NCBI GenBank assembly: GCA_019242465.1
Contig: JAFAVL010000200.1
Coordinates: 1 to 7,963, forward strand
Direction: 5' to 3'
Source: Chroococcidiopsidaceae cyanobacterium CP_BM_RX_35
GTDB lineage: Bacteria; Cyanobacteriota; Cyanobacteriia; Cyanobacteriales; Chroococcidiopsidaceae
Length of the DNA stretch: 7,963 nucleotides
How positions within the stretch are numbered: the first letter of the stretch is position 1; the number at the start of each line of letters is the position of its first letter. The notes beneath the pieces were generated by a model, which saw nothing but the letters and a program-made list of their open reading frames with translations, was not told the DNA's origin and did not search any database. Of this stretch, positions 1-5,838 are shown one piece after another. The translations under genes were made by a program, and so were the position numbers.

Positions 1-2
1 TT

Positions 3-113
3 CTAGTCAACGTTCTCCCGGATGAAGCCTCTGGGAGCAGCGGCGACTTCGTCAAGTTTATCAGCGACCTGCCGCTAGGGGAGCTGGGGAATGTGAGGGA
101 TAAGAGTTTATGA
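3..113 (+). CDS. 3' end of an unidentified gene (partial)
   Basis: The frame starting at base 3 is open from the left edge to TGA at 111-113, while the other two forward frames hit stops early. It encodes about 36 C-terminal residues, ending in ELGNVRDKSL. The TGA overlaps the ATG of the next gene (ATGA at 110-113), a usual sign of translational coupling in an operon. The fragment is too short and has no motif by which to name a family. That it is a real gene rests only on the open frame and the 4-bp overlap. Confidence 0.5.
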   Translation, partial: LVNVLPDEASGSSGDFVKFISDLPLGELGNVRDKSL

Positions 114-616
114 GTGCATTAGTAGCAAAGCTTGCCGTAGGAATTACCTGTTTTGCCCTAGCGTTCATTTTCGCAAGCCTGGTTGAATATTGGCTACATC
201 GTCTAATGCATGCTTCGCCACGAATTGGTGAACGTCATCGCGACCATCATCGCCGTAATGAAGGACAAGGGGTGGTTTGGGAGTTTCGAGACTATGTTAG
301 GGGCAGCTTCGTGGTCATGTGCCTCGTGTTCTTCTACTCAAGGGAGGCTGGCATCGGTTGGTTCTTAGGAGGGCTATGTTACGCGGCCTTCTCCGCCTAT
401 GCTCATCAGCTACAGCACGAGAACCCAACTAAGTGCTTCTGGATGAAAATGCCAGTTCACTACGTACATCACAAGTACGGTATGTGGCACCACAACTTTG
501 GTCTGGCTATAGACTGGTGGGATCATGTTTTTGGCACCTATCAGGCGGTGGAATGGCTGACACAAGAGGAAATTGACAGACTGCCTAGAGGCTATTGGCA
601 ACTTCGGTGGTGGTAG
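110..616 (+). CDS. Small fatty acid hydroxylase / sterol desaturase superfamily membrane protein
   Basis: A 168-residue protein of the di-iron membrane hydroxylase superfamily (PF04116 type), which uses O2 to hydroxylate or desaturate lipid chains, sterols or carotenoids. The histidine clusters that bind the iron pair are visible: H30xxxH34, H43xxH46H47, H99xxxH103, H117xxH120H121 and H127H128. Hydrophobic stretches at about residues 8-25 and 66-97 would be membrane segments. It is short, like the compact prokaryotic members, and has no cytochrome b5 domain of the kind fused in yeast Scs7. The ATG overlaps the stop of the preceding gene. The next gene encodes a DUF962/Mpo1-like protein, which suggests 2-hydroxy fatty acid chemistry, although a carotenoid or other lipid substrate is equally possible from sequence alone. 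Family is confident; substrate is not. Confidence 0.85.
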   Translation: MSALVAKLAVGITCFALAFIFASLVEYWLHRLMHASPRIGERHRDHHRRNEGQGVVWEFRDYVRGSFVVMCLVFFYSREAGIGWFLGGLCYAAFSAYAHQLQHENPTKCFWMKMPVHYVHHKYGMWHHNFGLAIDWWDHVFGTYQAVEWLTQEEIDRLPRGYWQLRWW

Positions 617-640
617 AGTCTATAGATCTTAAAGACTTTT
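616..640 (+). terminator. Weak possible terminator after the hydroxylase gene
   Basis: AGTCT at 617-621 pairs with AGACT at 633-637, extended by a G-T wobble, and runs into TTTT. It begins right at the stop codon of the hydroxylase gene. The stem is only 5-6 bp and AT-rich, so it would be leaky at best; the next gene may still be cotranscribed. Confidence 0.25.
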
Positions 641-717
641 CGTTTGTTCGCTAACTGCGGCAAACTCTTAGTGATATTCTTCCTAAAATGCTTTGATCCT
701 GACTTTGGTGTGATAGT

Positions 718-723
718 AGGAGG
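718..723 (+). promoter_or_regulatory. Strong ribosome binding site that decides a TTG start
   Basis: AGGAGG lies 6 nt upstream of TTG at 730. There is no nearby in-frame ATG or GTG at the expected N-terminus, and the conserved part of the protein begins almost at once, so this site fixes TTG as the start of the Mpo1-like gene. Confidence 0.7.
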
Positions 724-729
724 ACCAGT

Positions 730-1083
730 TTGAACTACTTCCAAGAGGCAAAAGCCCATTTCGTGGCGAGTCATCAGCATCCGATCAATCAGTTCCTGCA
801 CCACCTAACCAATCTGCTAGCGATCGCAGCAGTGGTTTTGCTGTTTTACAATTGGCGGTTGACACTCGTTTGCTTAATCCTCACCCAAGTTTTTGCTCTA
901 GGCGGACATGCAGTTTTTGAAAAAAATGAACCCGCTTTCGTCAAATATCCTGGTATTACTATCCTAGTCTCATTGGCATGGTCCTTTGAAAACTGGTTTG
1001 GTCTGAGAAGAGGAGTGGGGGAGGGGAGCAGGGGGGCAGGGGGAACAGGGGGAGAAAAACACCAGTCTATTTCTCGTTCTTAG
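730..1083 (+). CDS. DUF962 / Mpo1-like protein with a repeat-derived C-terminal tail
   Basis: A 117-residue protein resembling the DUF962 (Mpo1-like) family. Yeast Mpo1 is an Fe(II)-dependent dioxygenase that shortens 2-hydroxy fatty acids by one carbon through alpha-oxidation. The family signatures are present: H17-P-x-N20 with H24 near the N-terminus, and GGH60xxFE64xNxPA. Two hydrophobic stretches (about 26-40 and 44-58) suggest a membrane hairpin. The start is TTG with a strong AGGAGG site. The recognisable protein ends near R94 (sequence FGLRR). The last 23 residues, rich in Gly, are encoded by the G-rich arm and first bases of repeat copy A, and the TAG stop lies inside the repeat core. 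The native end was therefore probably lost or extended by insertion. The catalytic His/Glu region is upstream of the tail and looks intact. Confidence 0.75.
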   Translation: MNYFQEAKAHFVASHQHPINQFLHHLTNLLAIAAVVLLFYNWRLTLVCLILTQVFALGGHAVFEKNEPAFVKYPGITILVSLAWSFENWFGLRRGVGEGSRGAGGTGGEKHQSISRS

Positions 1084-1260
1084 ACAGAAATCTAGGAATG
1101 TCTGGTTTAAGGCTCTGCCCTTCAGACCAGAACGGAAGTAAAGCCTTACAGAAGCTTTCCCCCAGCATGGCTAAGGAACGGGCGTCAGCAGTCTATCTTG
1201 CTCCCCCCTGCCCCCTGCCCCCTGCCCCCCTGCAAGAACAGCTCCCCTGCCTCTTTTGTT
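1006..1260 (+). repeat. G/C-armed interspersed repeat, copy A
   Basis: A G-rich left arm (about 1011-1052, GGGGG runs separated by CA, AACA or A) leads into a core of about 150 bp (1051-1200) and then a C-rich right arm of tandem CCCCCTG heptamers (1201-1232). The core matches copy B (from 2709) at all but 6 of about 150 positions plus one 4-bp indel, counted by eye. The two arms are roughly complementary, so the unit has terminal inverted repeats and could fold as one hairpin. No coding capacity is evident. It overlaps the 3' end of the Mpo1-like gene and supplies its stop codon. It resembles the non-autonomous or repetitive extragenic units common in cyanobacteria; the family is not identified. 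Confidence 0.85.
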
Positions 1261-1298
1261 AACCCTTCACTTAAAGAGAATTCCTGTATTAAGGGTTA
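1260..1298 (+). promoter_or_regulatory. Inverted repeat covering the likely ribosome site of the amidohydrolase
   Basis: TAACCCTT (1260-1267) is perfectly complementary to AAGGGTTA (1291-1298), with 23 nt between. The right arm contains AAGGG, the only Shine-Dalgarno-like sequence at proper spacing (9 nt) from the ATT at 1305. Folding in the mRNA would hide the ribosome site, so this could limit translation. The pairing is seen; the effect is inferred. Confidence 0.35.
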
Positions 1299-1304
1299 CT
1301 AGTT

Positions 1305-2672
1305 ATTGATGCCGATGCCCATAAGATTGAAAATCCTCTGGTGCTGCGGGATTATTTGGAGCCTGAGTATCGTGATCGCATTGGTTTAGCAGTCGATCGT
1401 CTAGGCGACCAACGGGCTCGAATTGTAGATTTTAACCCGGCAACAGGTCATAACGACTTGACGCGGATGTTCCCCCAACCTCAAGGACTAGGTAAAGGTG
1501 GCTTTCGGAACCTTCATCCGGATACAACCTTGGGAGCAATGTTCAATCGACGGCGGATTGAACATATGGATCAGGAGGGCATTGATGTCCAGGTCATCTT
1601 TGGCACACTCAATTTGGTCTTTTCTAGTGTTTTAGACCGGGATTTAGGCATAGCTCTCTGCCGTGCCTACAATAACTACATTGCCAACGACTGCCAGGGA
1701 TACAACAATCGGCTTAAACCGATTGGCGTATTACCTCTACAGGATGTGGATGCTGCTGTAGCCGAGATGTACCGATGCGTCAATGAACTCGGCATGATTG
1801 GTGTCGCTGTTGCCCCGAACCTACCAGTTCCTCATCCCAAAGCGCCTGAAGCATTCCCTGATATCCGCGTTGGTAAGACGATTAGCCATCCTGATTTTGA
1901 ACCATTATTACAAGCTGCTGTGGAACTGGACATTGCAATTGGCATTCACGGTGGTCCAGGCTCTTATATGGTGGGCGGCATCTCTGACTACACGGAAACT
2001 TTTGTCCTCACCCATATCTTTGTGCAGCGGAACCAGCAACAGCTGGCACTGGCGCGCATGGTGTTTGATGGAGCCTTCGAGCGCTTCCCAACCCTTAGGG
2101 TTGGCTTTTTAGAAGGGGGTTGTGGTTGGTTACCGGATCTTGCCCATGCCTTCCACGAGCATTGGGAAAAACGCATTCGCGACTTCGACCCCAAGCACCC
2201 TTATCGCCCCCCCTTGATGGAATTCACCAAGCTATTGATTCAGGAAAGAGGTAGTCATAGTAATAATATCAACCTGATCGGTCAGGCAAAAAACCTTTTC
2301 GATCTGATGTGGAATGCTCAACACGATCCGACTCAAATTGAGGATGAAAGCTTGTATGAGCATTTCCACATCCGTCATCGAGATCCCTTAGAGTACTTCG
2401 AGCGGGGTCAAATTTTTACCTCCTTTGAATCAGACGATCCAGGTCCAGCTTATCTTCACATTGCTATGGGCGAAGTAGGCAAGCGATTGGCTTGTTTCTC
2501 TGGTGATTACGGTCACTGGGATGGAGTCCTCCATAACTGTGTCAAAGATGCTGCTACAGTTGCTGATTATGACCAAGAGCATTTGGGATTACTGCTGGGT
2601 GGTAATGCACTAGCTCTATATGGCGACCACCTGCGTCAATCTCTACCTGTAGAGCTAATGGCTACCGTTTAA
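1305..2672 (+). CDS. Metal-dependent amidohydrolase (ACMSD/amidohydrolase-2 family), non-canonical start
   Basis: A TIM-barrel amidohydrolase of the ACMSD-like group: hydrolases or decarboxylases using one metal ion, with substrate unknown here. Counting from ATT at 1305 the protein has 455 residues. Visible motifs are DADAH at the N-terminus (metal-binding region), GIHGGPGS with H215, EGGCGWLPD, and a C-terminal SGDYGHWDG whose D401 matches the usual catalytic aspartate. The reading frame is open only from 1293 (TAA at 1290-1292) and holds no ATG, GTG or TTG before GTG at 1341. Starting at 1341 gives 443 residues but removes DADAH. I therefore prefer ATT at 1305, which has AAGGG 9 nt upstream. 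An initiation codon damaged by mutation or by the nearby repeat is the alternative. The gene sits between two direct repeat copies, the second beginning right after its TAA. Confidence 0.75.
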   Translation: MDADAHKIENPLVLRDYLEPEYRDRIGLAVDRLGDQRARIVDFNPATGHNDLTRMFPQPQGLGKGGFRNLHPDTTLGAMFNRRRIEHMDQEGIDVQVIFGTLNLVFSSVLDRDLGIALCRAYNNYIANDCQGYNNRLKPIGVLPLQDVDAAVAEMYRCVNELGMIGVAVAPNLPVPHPKAPEAFPDIRVGKTISHPDFEPLLQAAVELDIAIGIHGGPGSYMVGGISDYTETFVLTHIFVQRNQQQLALARMVFDGAFERFPTLRVGFLEGGCGWLPDLAHAFHEHWEKRIRDFDPKHPYRPPLMEFTKLLIQERGSHSNNINLIGQAKNLFDLMWNAQHDPTQIEDESLYEHFHIRHRDPLEYFERGQIFTSFESDDPGPAYLHIAMGEVGKRLACFSGDYGHWDGVLHNCVKDAATVADYDQEHLGLLLGGNALALYGDHLRQSLPVELMATV

Positions 2673-2943
2673 GAAGAGGGCAGGGGGCAGGGTGCAGGGG
2701 GGGCAGGGGGAGAAAAACATCAGTCTATTTCTCGTTCTTAGACAGAAATCTAGGAATGTCTGGTTTAAGGCTCTGCCCTTCAGACCAGAACGGAAGTAAA
2801 GCCTTACAGAGGCTTTCCCCCAGCATAGCCGAGGAAAGGGCGTCAGCAGTCAGTCTATCTTGCTCCCCCTGCCCCCCTGCCCCCTGCCCCCTCTCCCCCC
2901 CATCCCCAGAGGGGACCCCGAGCCCCCCCTGCCCTGTTCGTTA
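2673..2943 (+). repeat. G/C-armed interspersed repeat, copy B
   Basis: The second, same-orientation copy of the repeat begins immediately after the amidohydrolase stop and ends about 20 bp before the radical SAM start. Its G-rich left arm (about 2678-2710) and C-rich right arm (about 2863-2932) contain a perfect 15-bp inverted pair, 2698-2712 against 2863-2877. The core at 2709-2862 matches copy A with few changes and an extra CAGT near 2851. Internal pairs include TCTGGT with ACCAGA, and AAAGCC (2797-2802) with GGCTTT (2811-2816). A 62-codon open frame at 2756-2944 is a by-product of the repeat. The hairpin could act as a transcription barrier between the amidohydrolase and radical SAM genes. 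Confidence 0.85.
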
Positions 2944-2965
2944 GAAGCGTGAGGATTGAGGTCAA

Positions 2966-4531
2966 ATGCGAGTTCTACTTCTATATCCCTTATTTCCTGA
3001 ATCGTTCTGGTCTTTTAATAAAGCGCTAGAACTGATCGGACGTAAGGTTTCGCTGCCACCCTTAGGAATGATTACAGTTGCGGCGATTCTGCCTCAGACT
3101 TGGGAGTTCCGTTTAGTGGACCGCAATGTGCGGTTTGAGACTGAAGCTGACTGGGCTTGGGCAGATCTCATCATTGTTTCGGGCATGATTGTCCAAAAGT
3201 CCGATTTGGTCTCCATTATTAGGGAAGCGAAGCAACGCGGCAAACTTGTGGCAGCAGGTGGACCATATGTCACATCTGTACCTGACGCGGCAATTGCCGC
3301 TGGGGTTGACTTCCTGGTTTTGGATGAAGGCGAGATTACCTTGCCACAACTGGTTGAGGCCCTGGATCGGGGTGAAACTTCGGGGATGTTCAGTGCTGGA
3401 GACAACAAGCCTGATGTTACCCATACACCTGTCCCTAGATACGATTTGCTGGATTTAGATGCCTACAGCGACATGTCAGTGCAGTTTTCCCGAGGCTGTC
3501 CGTTCCAGTGCGAATTCTGCGACATCATTGTACTCTATGGGCGTAAACCGCGCACTAAAACTCCGGCTCAGCTGTTAGCTGAACTACAAACTCTCTATGA
3601 CTTAGGCTGGCGACGCTCGGTTTTTGTGGTGGATGATAATTTCATTGGCAACAAGCGCAATGTCAAACTCTTGCTGCGCGAACTTGCCCCTTGGATGGCA
3701 GCACATGGCTACCCATTCCGCCTCTCAACTGAAGCTTCGGTAGATTTAGCACAGGACCAAGAACTGTTGGATTTAATGATCGCTGCCAACTTCAGCGCGG
3801 TGTTTTTGGGTATTGAGACACCAGATACTGATAGCTTAGCTCTGACTCAGAAATTCCAGAATACGCGTAACTCTCTCGTCGAAGCAGTCCAAACAATTAA
3901 TCTGGCAGGCTTGCGCGTGATGGCTGGTTTTATTATTGGCTTCGACGGAGAAAAAGCTGGGGCAGGCGATCGCATCATTGACTTTGTTGAGGCAACAGCG
4001 ATTCCTCAGGCACTGTGCAGTATGCTTCAAGCTCTGCCTCATACCGCTCTCTGGAAACGGCTGCAACAGGAAGGTCGTTTGTTAGAAGGGAGAGAAGAGT
4101 GTGACATCCACCAGACAACGCTAACCAACTTTATCCCTACCCGCCCTCTGGAAGAACTAGCCCAGGAGTACGTCAGTTGTTTCTGGAGGCTGTATGAGCC
4201 GGAGCGCTATCTAGCGCGAGTCTATCGGCACTTTTTAAATATGCGACCAACTCCTCACAAGAAGCAGTTTAGGATCCCCGAATTAATGGATATCCGGGGG
4301 CTTTTGATCGTTTGTTGGCGACAAGGACTGAAGCGCCAAACTCGCTGGCAATTCTGGCATCAATTGTTCTCAATTGTTCGGCAGAATCCAGGTGTGTTTG
4401 AACACTATTTGATTAACTGCGCTCACATTGAACACTTTCTGGAGTATCGCCAAATTGTGCGCGATGAAATCGAAGCACAGTTAGCTCAATTTTCTAGAAA
4501 AGCCAATTCTAAAACTCCAGCACTGCTCTAG
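2966..4531 (+). CDS. B12-binding domain radical SAM protein (DUF4070 type)
   Basis: A 521-residue enzyme with three parts. Residues about 1-140 form a Rossmann-like cobalamin-binding domain (MRVLLLYPLFPESFW, LPPLGMITVAA, VSGMIVQKS). Residues about 170-370 form the radical SAM domain with the 4Fe-4S ligands C178xxxC182xxC185 in SRGCPFQCEFCD. A C-terminal DUF4070-like region follows the conserved GFIIGFDGE segment. The classical DxHxxG cobalamin motif is not seen, as in many members of this class. Relatives include the hopanoid C2-methylase HpnP and many cyanobacterial paralogues of unknown substrate, so a methyl transfer or rearrangement on a lipid or secondary metabolite is likely but unproven. 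The ATG is preceded by GAGGA (10 nt) and GAGG (4 nt). It lies downstream of repeat B, with the amidohydrolase gene before it and no clear promoter of its own. Confidence 0.88.
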   Translation: MRVLLLYPLFPESFWSFNKALELIGRKVSLPPLGMITVAAILPQTWEFRLVDRNVRFETEADWAWADLIIVSGMIVQKSDLVSIIREAKQRGKLVAAGGPYVTSVPDAAIAAGVDFLVLDEGEITLPQLVEALDRGETSGMFSAGDNKPDVTHTPVPRYDLLDLDAYSDMSVQFSRGCPFQCEFCDIIVLYGRKPRTKTPAQLLAELQTLYDLGWRRSVFVVDDNFIGNKRNVKLLLRELAPWMAAHGYPFRLSTEASVDLAQDQELLDLMIAANFSAVFLGIETPDTDSLALTQKFQNTRNSLVEAVQTINLAGLRVMAGFIIGFDGEKAGAGDRIIDFVEATAIPQALCSMLQALPHTALWKRLQQEGRLLEGREECDIHQTTLTNFIPTRPLEELAQEYVSCFWRLYEPERYLARVYRHFLNMRPTPHKKQFRIPELMDIRGLLIVCWRQGLKRQTRWQFWHQLFSIVRQNPGVFEHYLINCAHIEHFLEYRQIVRDEIEAQLAQFSRKANSKTPALL

Positions 4532-4713
4532 GTATTTGGTTTACAAGGATTGCGAGACCAGAGTGACTCCTTTTTCAAGCGTCAAGACCAGATGGCAAAA
4601 ACCAAACTGTCACATTCACACATCTATATAGTAATATTTTATTTTAAATTAGTCTTCTAGATATTTTAGTTAAAAACAACATCACTATCCGTGTTGAGCT
4701 TGACGGAATTTCA

Positions 4714-4757
4714 TTGAAGATTCAGGTTGTAACAGCTAATTTGTTCAAAATCTTCAA
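4714..4757. repeat. 44-bp two-stage stem-loop in the intergenic region
   Basis: TTGAAGATT (4714-4722) pairs perfectly with AATCTTCAA (4749-4757). Inside, TTG (4727-4729) and AACA (4731-4734) pair with TGTT and CAA (4742-4748), leaving a one-base bulge and a 7-nt loop GCTAATT. Sixteen base pairs result, with a 4-nt bulge on one side. No T-tract follows on either strand, so it is not a standard terminator. It may be an RNA structure or a relic of a small mobile repeat. Confidence 0.5.
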
Positions 4758-4947
4758 CACAAGATGACCTCGCAGACAACAAAAGATTGAAGTTTGTAAT
4801 AATCAAGGAGAGCTTGCAAATCAGGTCAAATCCATTACCTAAATTTTCTTAAGTTGTGGCAGGAGCCGATGCACTTGCTCAGCTATTTTTGTATCAAAAA
4901 TTGCTTCACTCCAGTTACCAAGGTGGCAGATTTTAAGCATTGATACC

Positions 4948-4976
4948 TTGACAATACCCCGGTTGAGAATTATAAG
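4948..4976 (+). promoter_or_regulatory. Sigma70-type promoter of the isoprenoid synthase gene
   Basis: A perfect -35 TTGACA (4948-4953) and a -10 TATAAG (4971-4976) are separated by 17 bp, giving a transcript start near 4983 and a leader of about 34 nt. The leader carries GAGGAG at 5003-5008, 8 nt before the ATG. This is the best promoter in the window and implies that the synthase gene is transcribed separately from the genes upstream. Confidence 0.7.
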
Positions 4977-5016
4977 TTAGAGCGCTACTTGTATAAGATT
5001 TAGAGGAGCTGAACGG

Positions 5017-5838
5017 ATGGACTCGCACAAAGATGCGTGGGAGATGCTAAAAGACACTAGTCGAACTTTTTACATCCCAATTACTCATTTACCGTCGGGA
5101 CTGCGAGAAGCAGTTGCATCAACATACTTATGCATGCGTGCCATCGATCAAATCGAAGATGCTCCAGAACTAGATAATGCGCTTAAGGTAAAGCTGTTGC
5201 GGAACGTCAGCTTGAAATTCCAGACAGAAGTTGATGGTAGTACTCTCAATGACTTCTCCAAAACCTTTTCTCCGTATCAGGATCAGCTAGAGGAGGTTAC
5301 GACTCGAATCGGAGAATGGGCGCTACTAGCACCTAAAGCGATCGCTCCTCGCATCTGGGACGCAACGGCAGCTATGTCAGAGAGGATGGCTCATTGGGTT
5401 TCCAACCAATGGCAAATTGAGACAGAGGCTGATTTAAACGGCTATACGTATACAGTTGCGGCTTCTGTAGGACTGCTACTCTCTGACTTATGGGCTTGGT
5501 ACGACGGAACGCAAACCAATCGTGTGGAAGCGCTAGGATTTGGTCGTTGTTTACAAGCCATCAACATTCTGCGTAATCGTACTGAGGATATAGCGCGTGG
5601 TGTAGATTTCTTTCCCGATGGTTGGACTGAGGAAGATATGCAGATGTACGCGCGCCGTAACTTAGATATGACAGAAGCCTACATCAAATCTTTGCCTCCC
5701 GGTCCTGTTTTAGAATTTTGCCAGATCATACTCACATTATCTGCTCATACTCTTGATGCTCTAGCTCGTGGGGAACATAAGCTCAGTCGTAGTACTGTAA
5801 TCGCTCTGGTGGAACAGGTAACTGGCAGGAAGAATTGA
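5017..5838 (+). CDS. Squalene/phytoene synthase family protein (trans-isoprenyl diphosphate synthase, head-to-head)
   Basis: A 273-residue soluble all-helical protein of the family that joins or hydrolyses prenyl diphosphates. Features in order: SRTFY (15-19), YLCMRAID with the first aspartate-rich motif D44QIED48, and NILRNRTED at 183-191, where the second motif normally reads DxxED. There N187 replaces the first aspartate while E190 and D191 remain, followed by ARGVDFFPDGW. Family members use both aspartate motifs to bind Mg-diphosphate, so the substitution may mean altered chemistry, for example diphosphate hydrolysis as in Bacillus YisP, or it may mark a subfamily. Length is normal. It has its own promoter and a GAGGAG site. 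The TGA stop is part of TTGACAC, which looks like the end of an IS200/IS605-type element, so the native last residues may have been changed. It is not confidently the squalene (sqs/hpnCD) or phytoene (crtB) enzyme. Confidence 0.82.
   Translation: MDSHKDAWEMLKDTSRTFYIPITHLPSGLREAVASTYLCMRAIDQIEDAPELDNALKVKLLRNVSLKFQTEVDGSTLNDFSKTFSPYQDQLEEVTTRIGEWALLAPKAIAPRIWDATAAMSERMAHWVSNQWQIETEADLNGYTYTVAASVGLLLSDLWAWYDGTQTNRVEALGFGRCLQAINILRNRTEDIARGVDFFPDGWTEEDMQMYARRNLDMTEAYIKSLPPGPVLEFCQIILTLSAHTLDALARGEHKLSRSTVIALVEQVTGRKN

Larger units (their letters stand above)
4532..5016. other. 485-bp AT-rich intergenic region
   Basis: No gene is seen on either strand. The region holds an 8-bp inverted pair TTTGGTTT (4535-4542) and AAACCAAA (4599-4606) enclosing a direct repeat AGACCAGA (4555-4562, 4585-4592). 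It also holds a strong stem-loop at 4714-4757 and, at the right, the promoter and ribosome site of the next gene. No convincing intrinsic terminator for the radical SAM gene is visible. Confidence 0.6.

Noticed and set aside
1201..1232. CCCCCTG tandem array as a CRISPR-like array
   Set aside because: Units are contiguous heptamers without spacers; this is a minisatellite-like arm of the repeat.
1309..1330. ATG codons at 1309 and 1315 as starts for the amidohydrolase
   Set aside because: They are in a different frame from the conserved DADAH-containing protein.
1798..2194. Open frames on both strands inside the amidohydrolase
   Set aside because: They overlap the well-conserved TIM-barrel coding frame and show no motif of their own.
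2756..2944. 62-codon open frame on the + strand
   Set aside because: It lies wholly inside repeat copy B, and its second half is Pro-rich translation of CCCCCTG tracts; copy A does not keep the same frame because of indels.
3094..3458. Three 89-104 codon frames overlapping the radical SAM gene
   Set aside because: They are shadows of the B12-binding domain coding sequence, without recognisable features or ribosome sites.
4535..4606. TTTGGTTT / AAACCAAA pair as terminator of the radical SAM gene
   Set aside because: The loop would be 56 nt, the stem is AT-rich and no T-tract follows.
4805..4852. AAGGAG followed by a 13-codon TTG frame in the intergenic gap
   Set aside because: Spacing is only 3 nt and the product would be 12 residues without features.
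4992..4997. Second TATAAG just before the synthase ribosome site
   Set aside because: No -35 at a workable distance and it would start transcription at or beyond the ribosome site; the TTGACA-17-TATAAG pair is far better.
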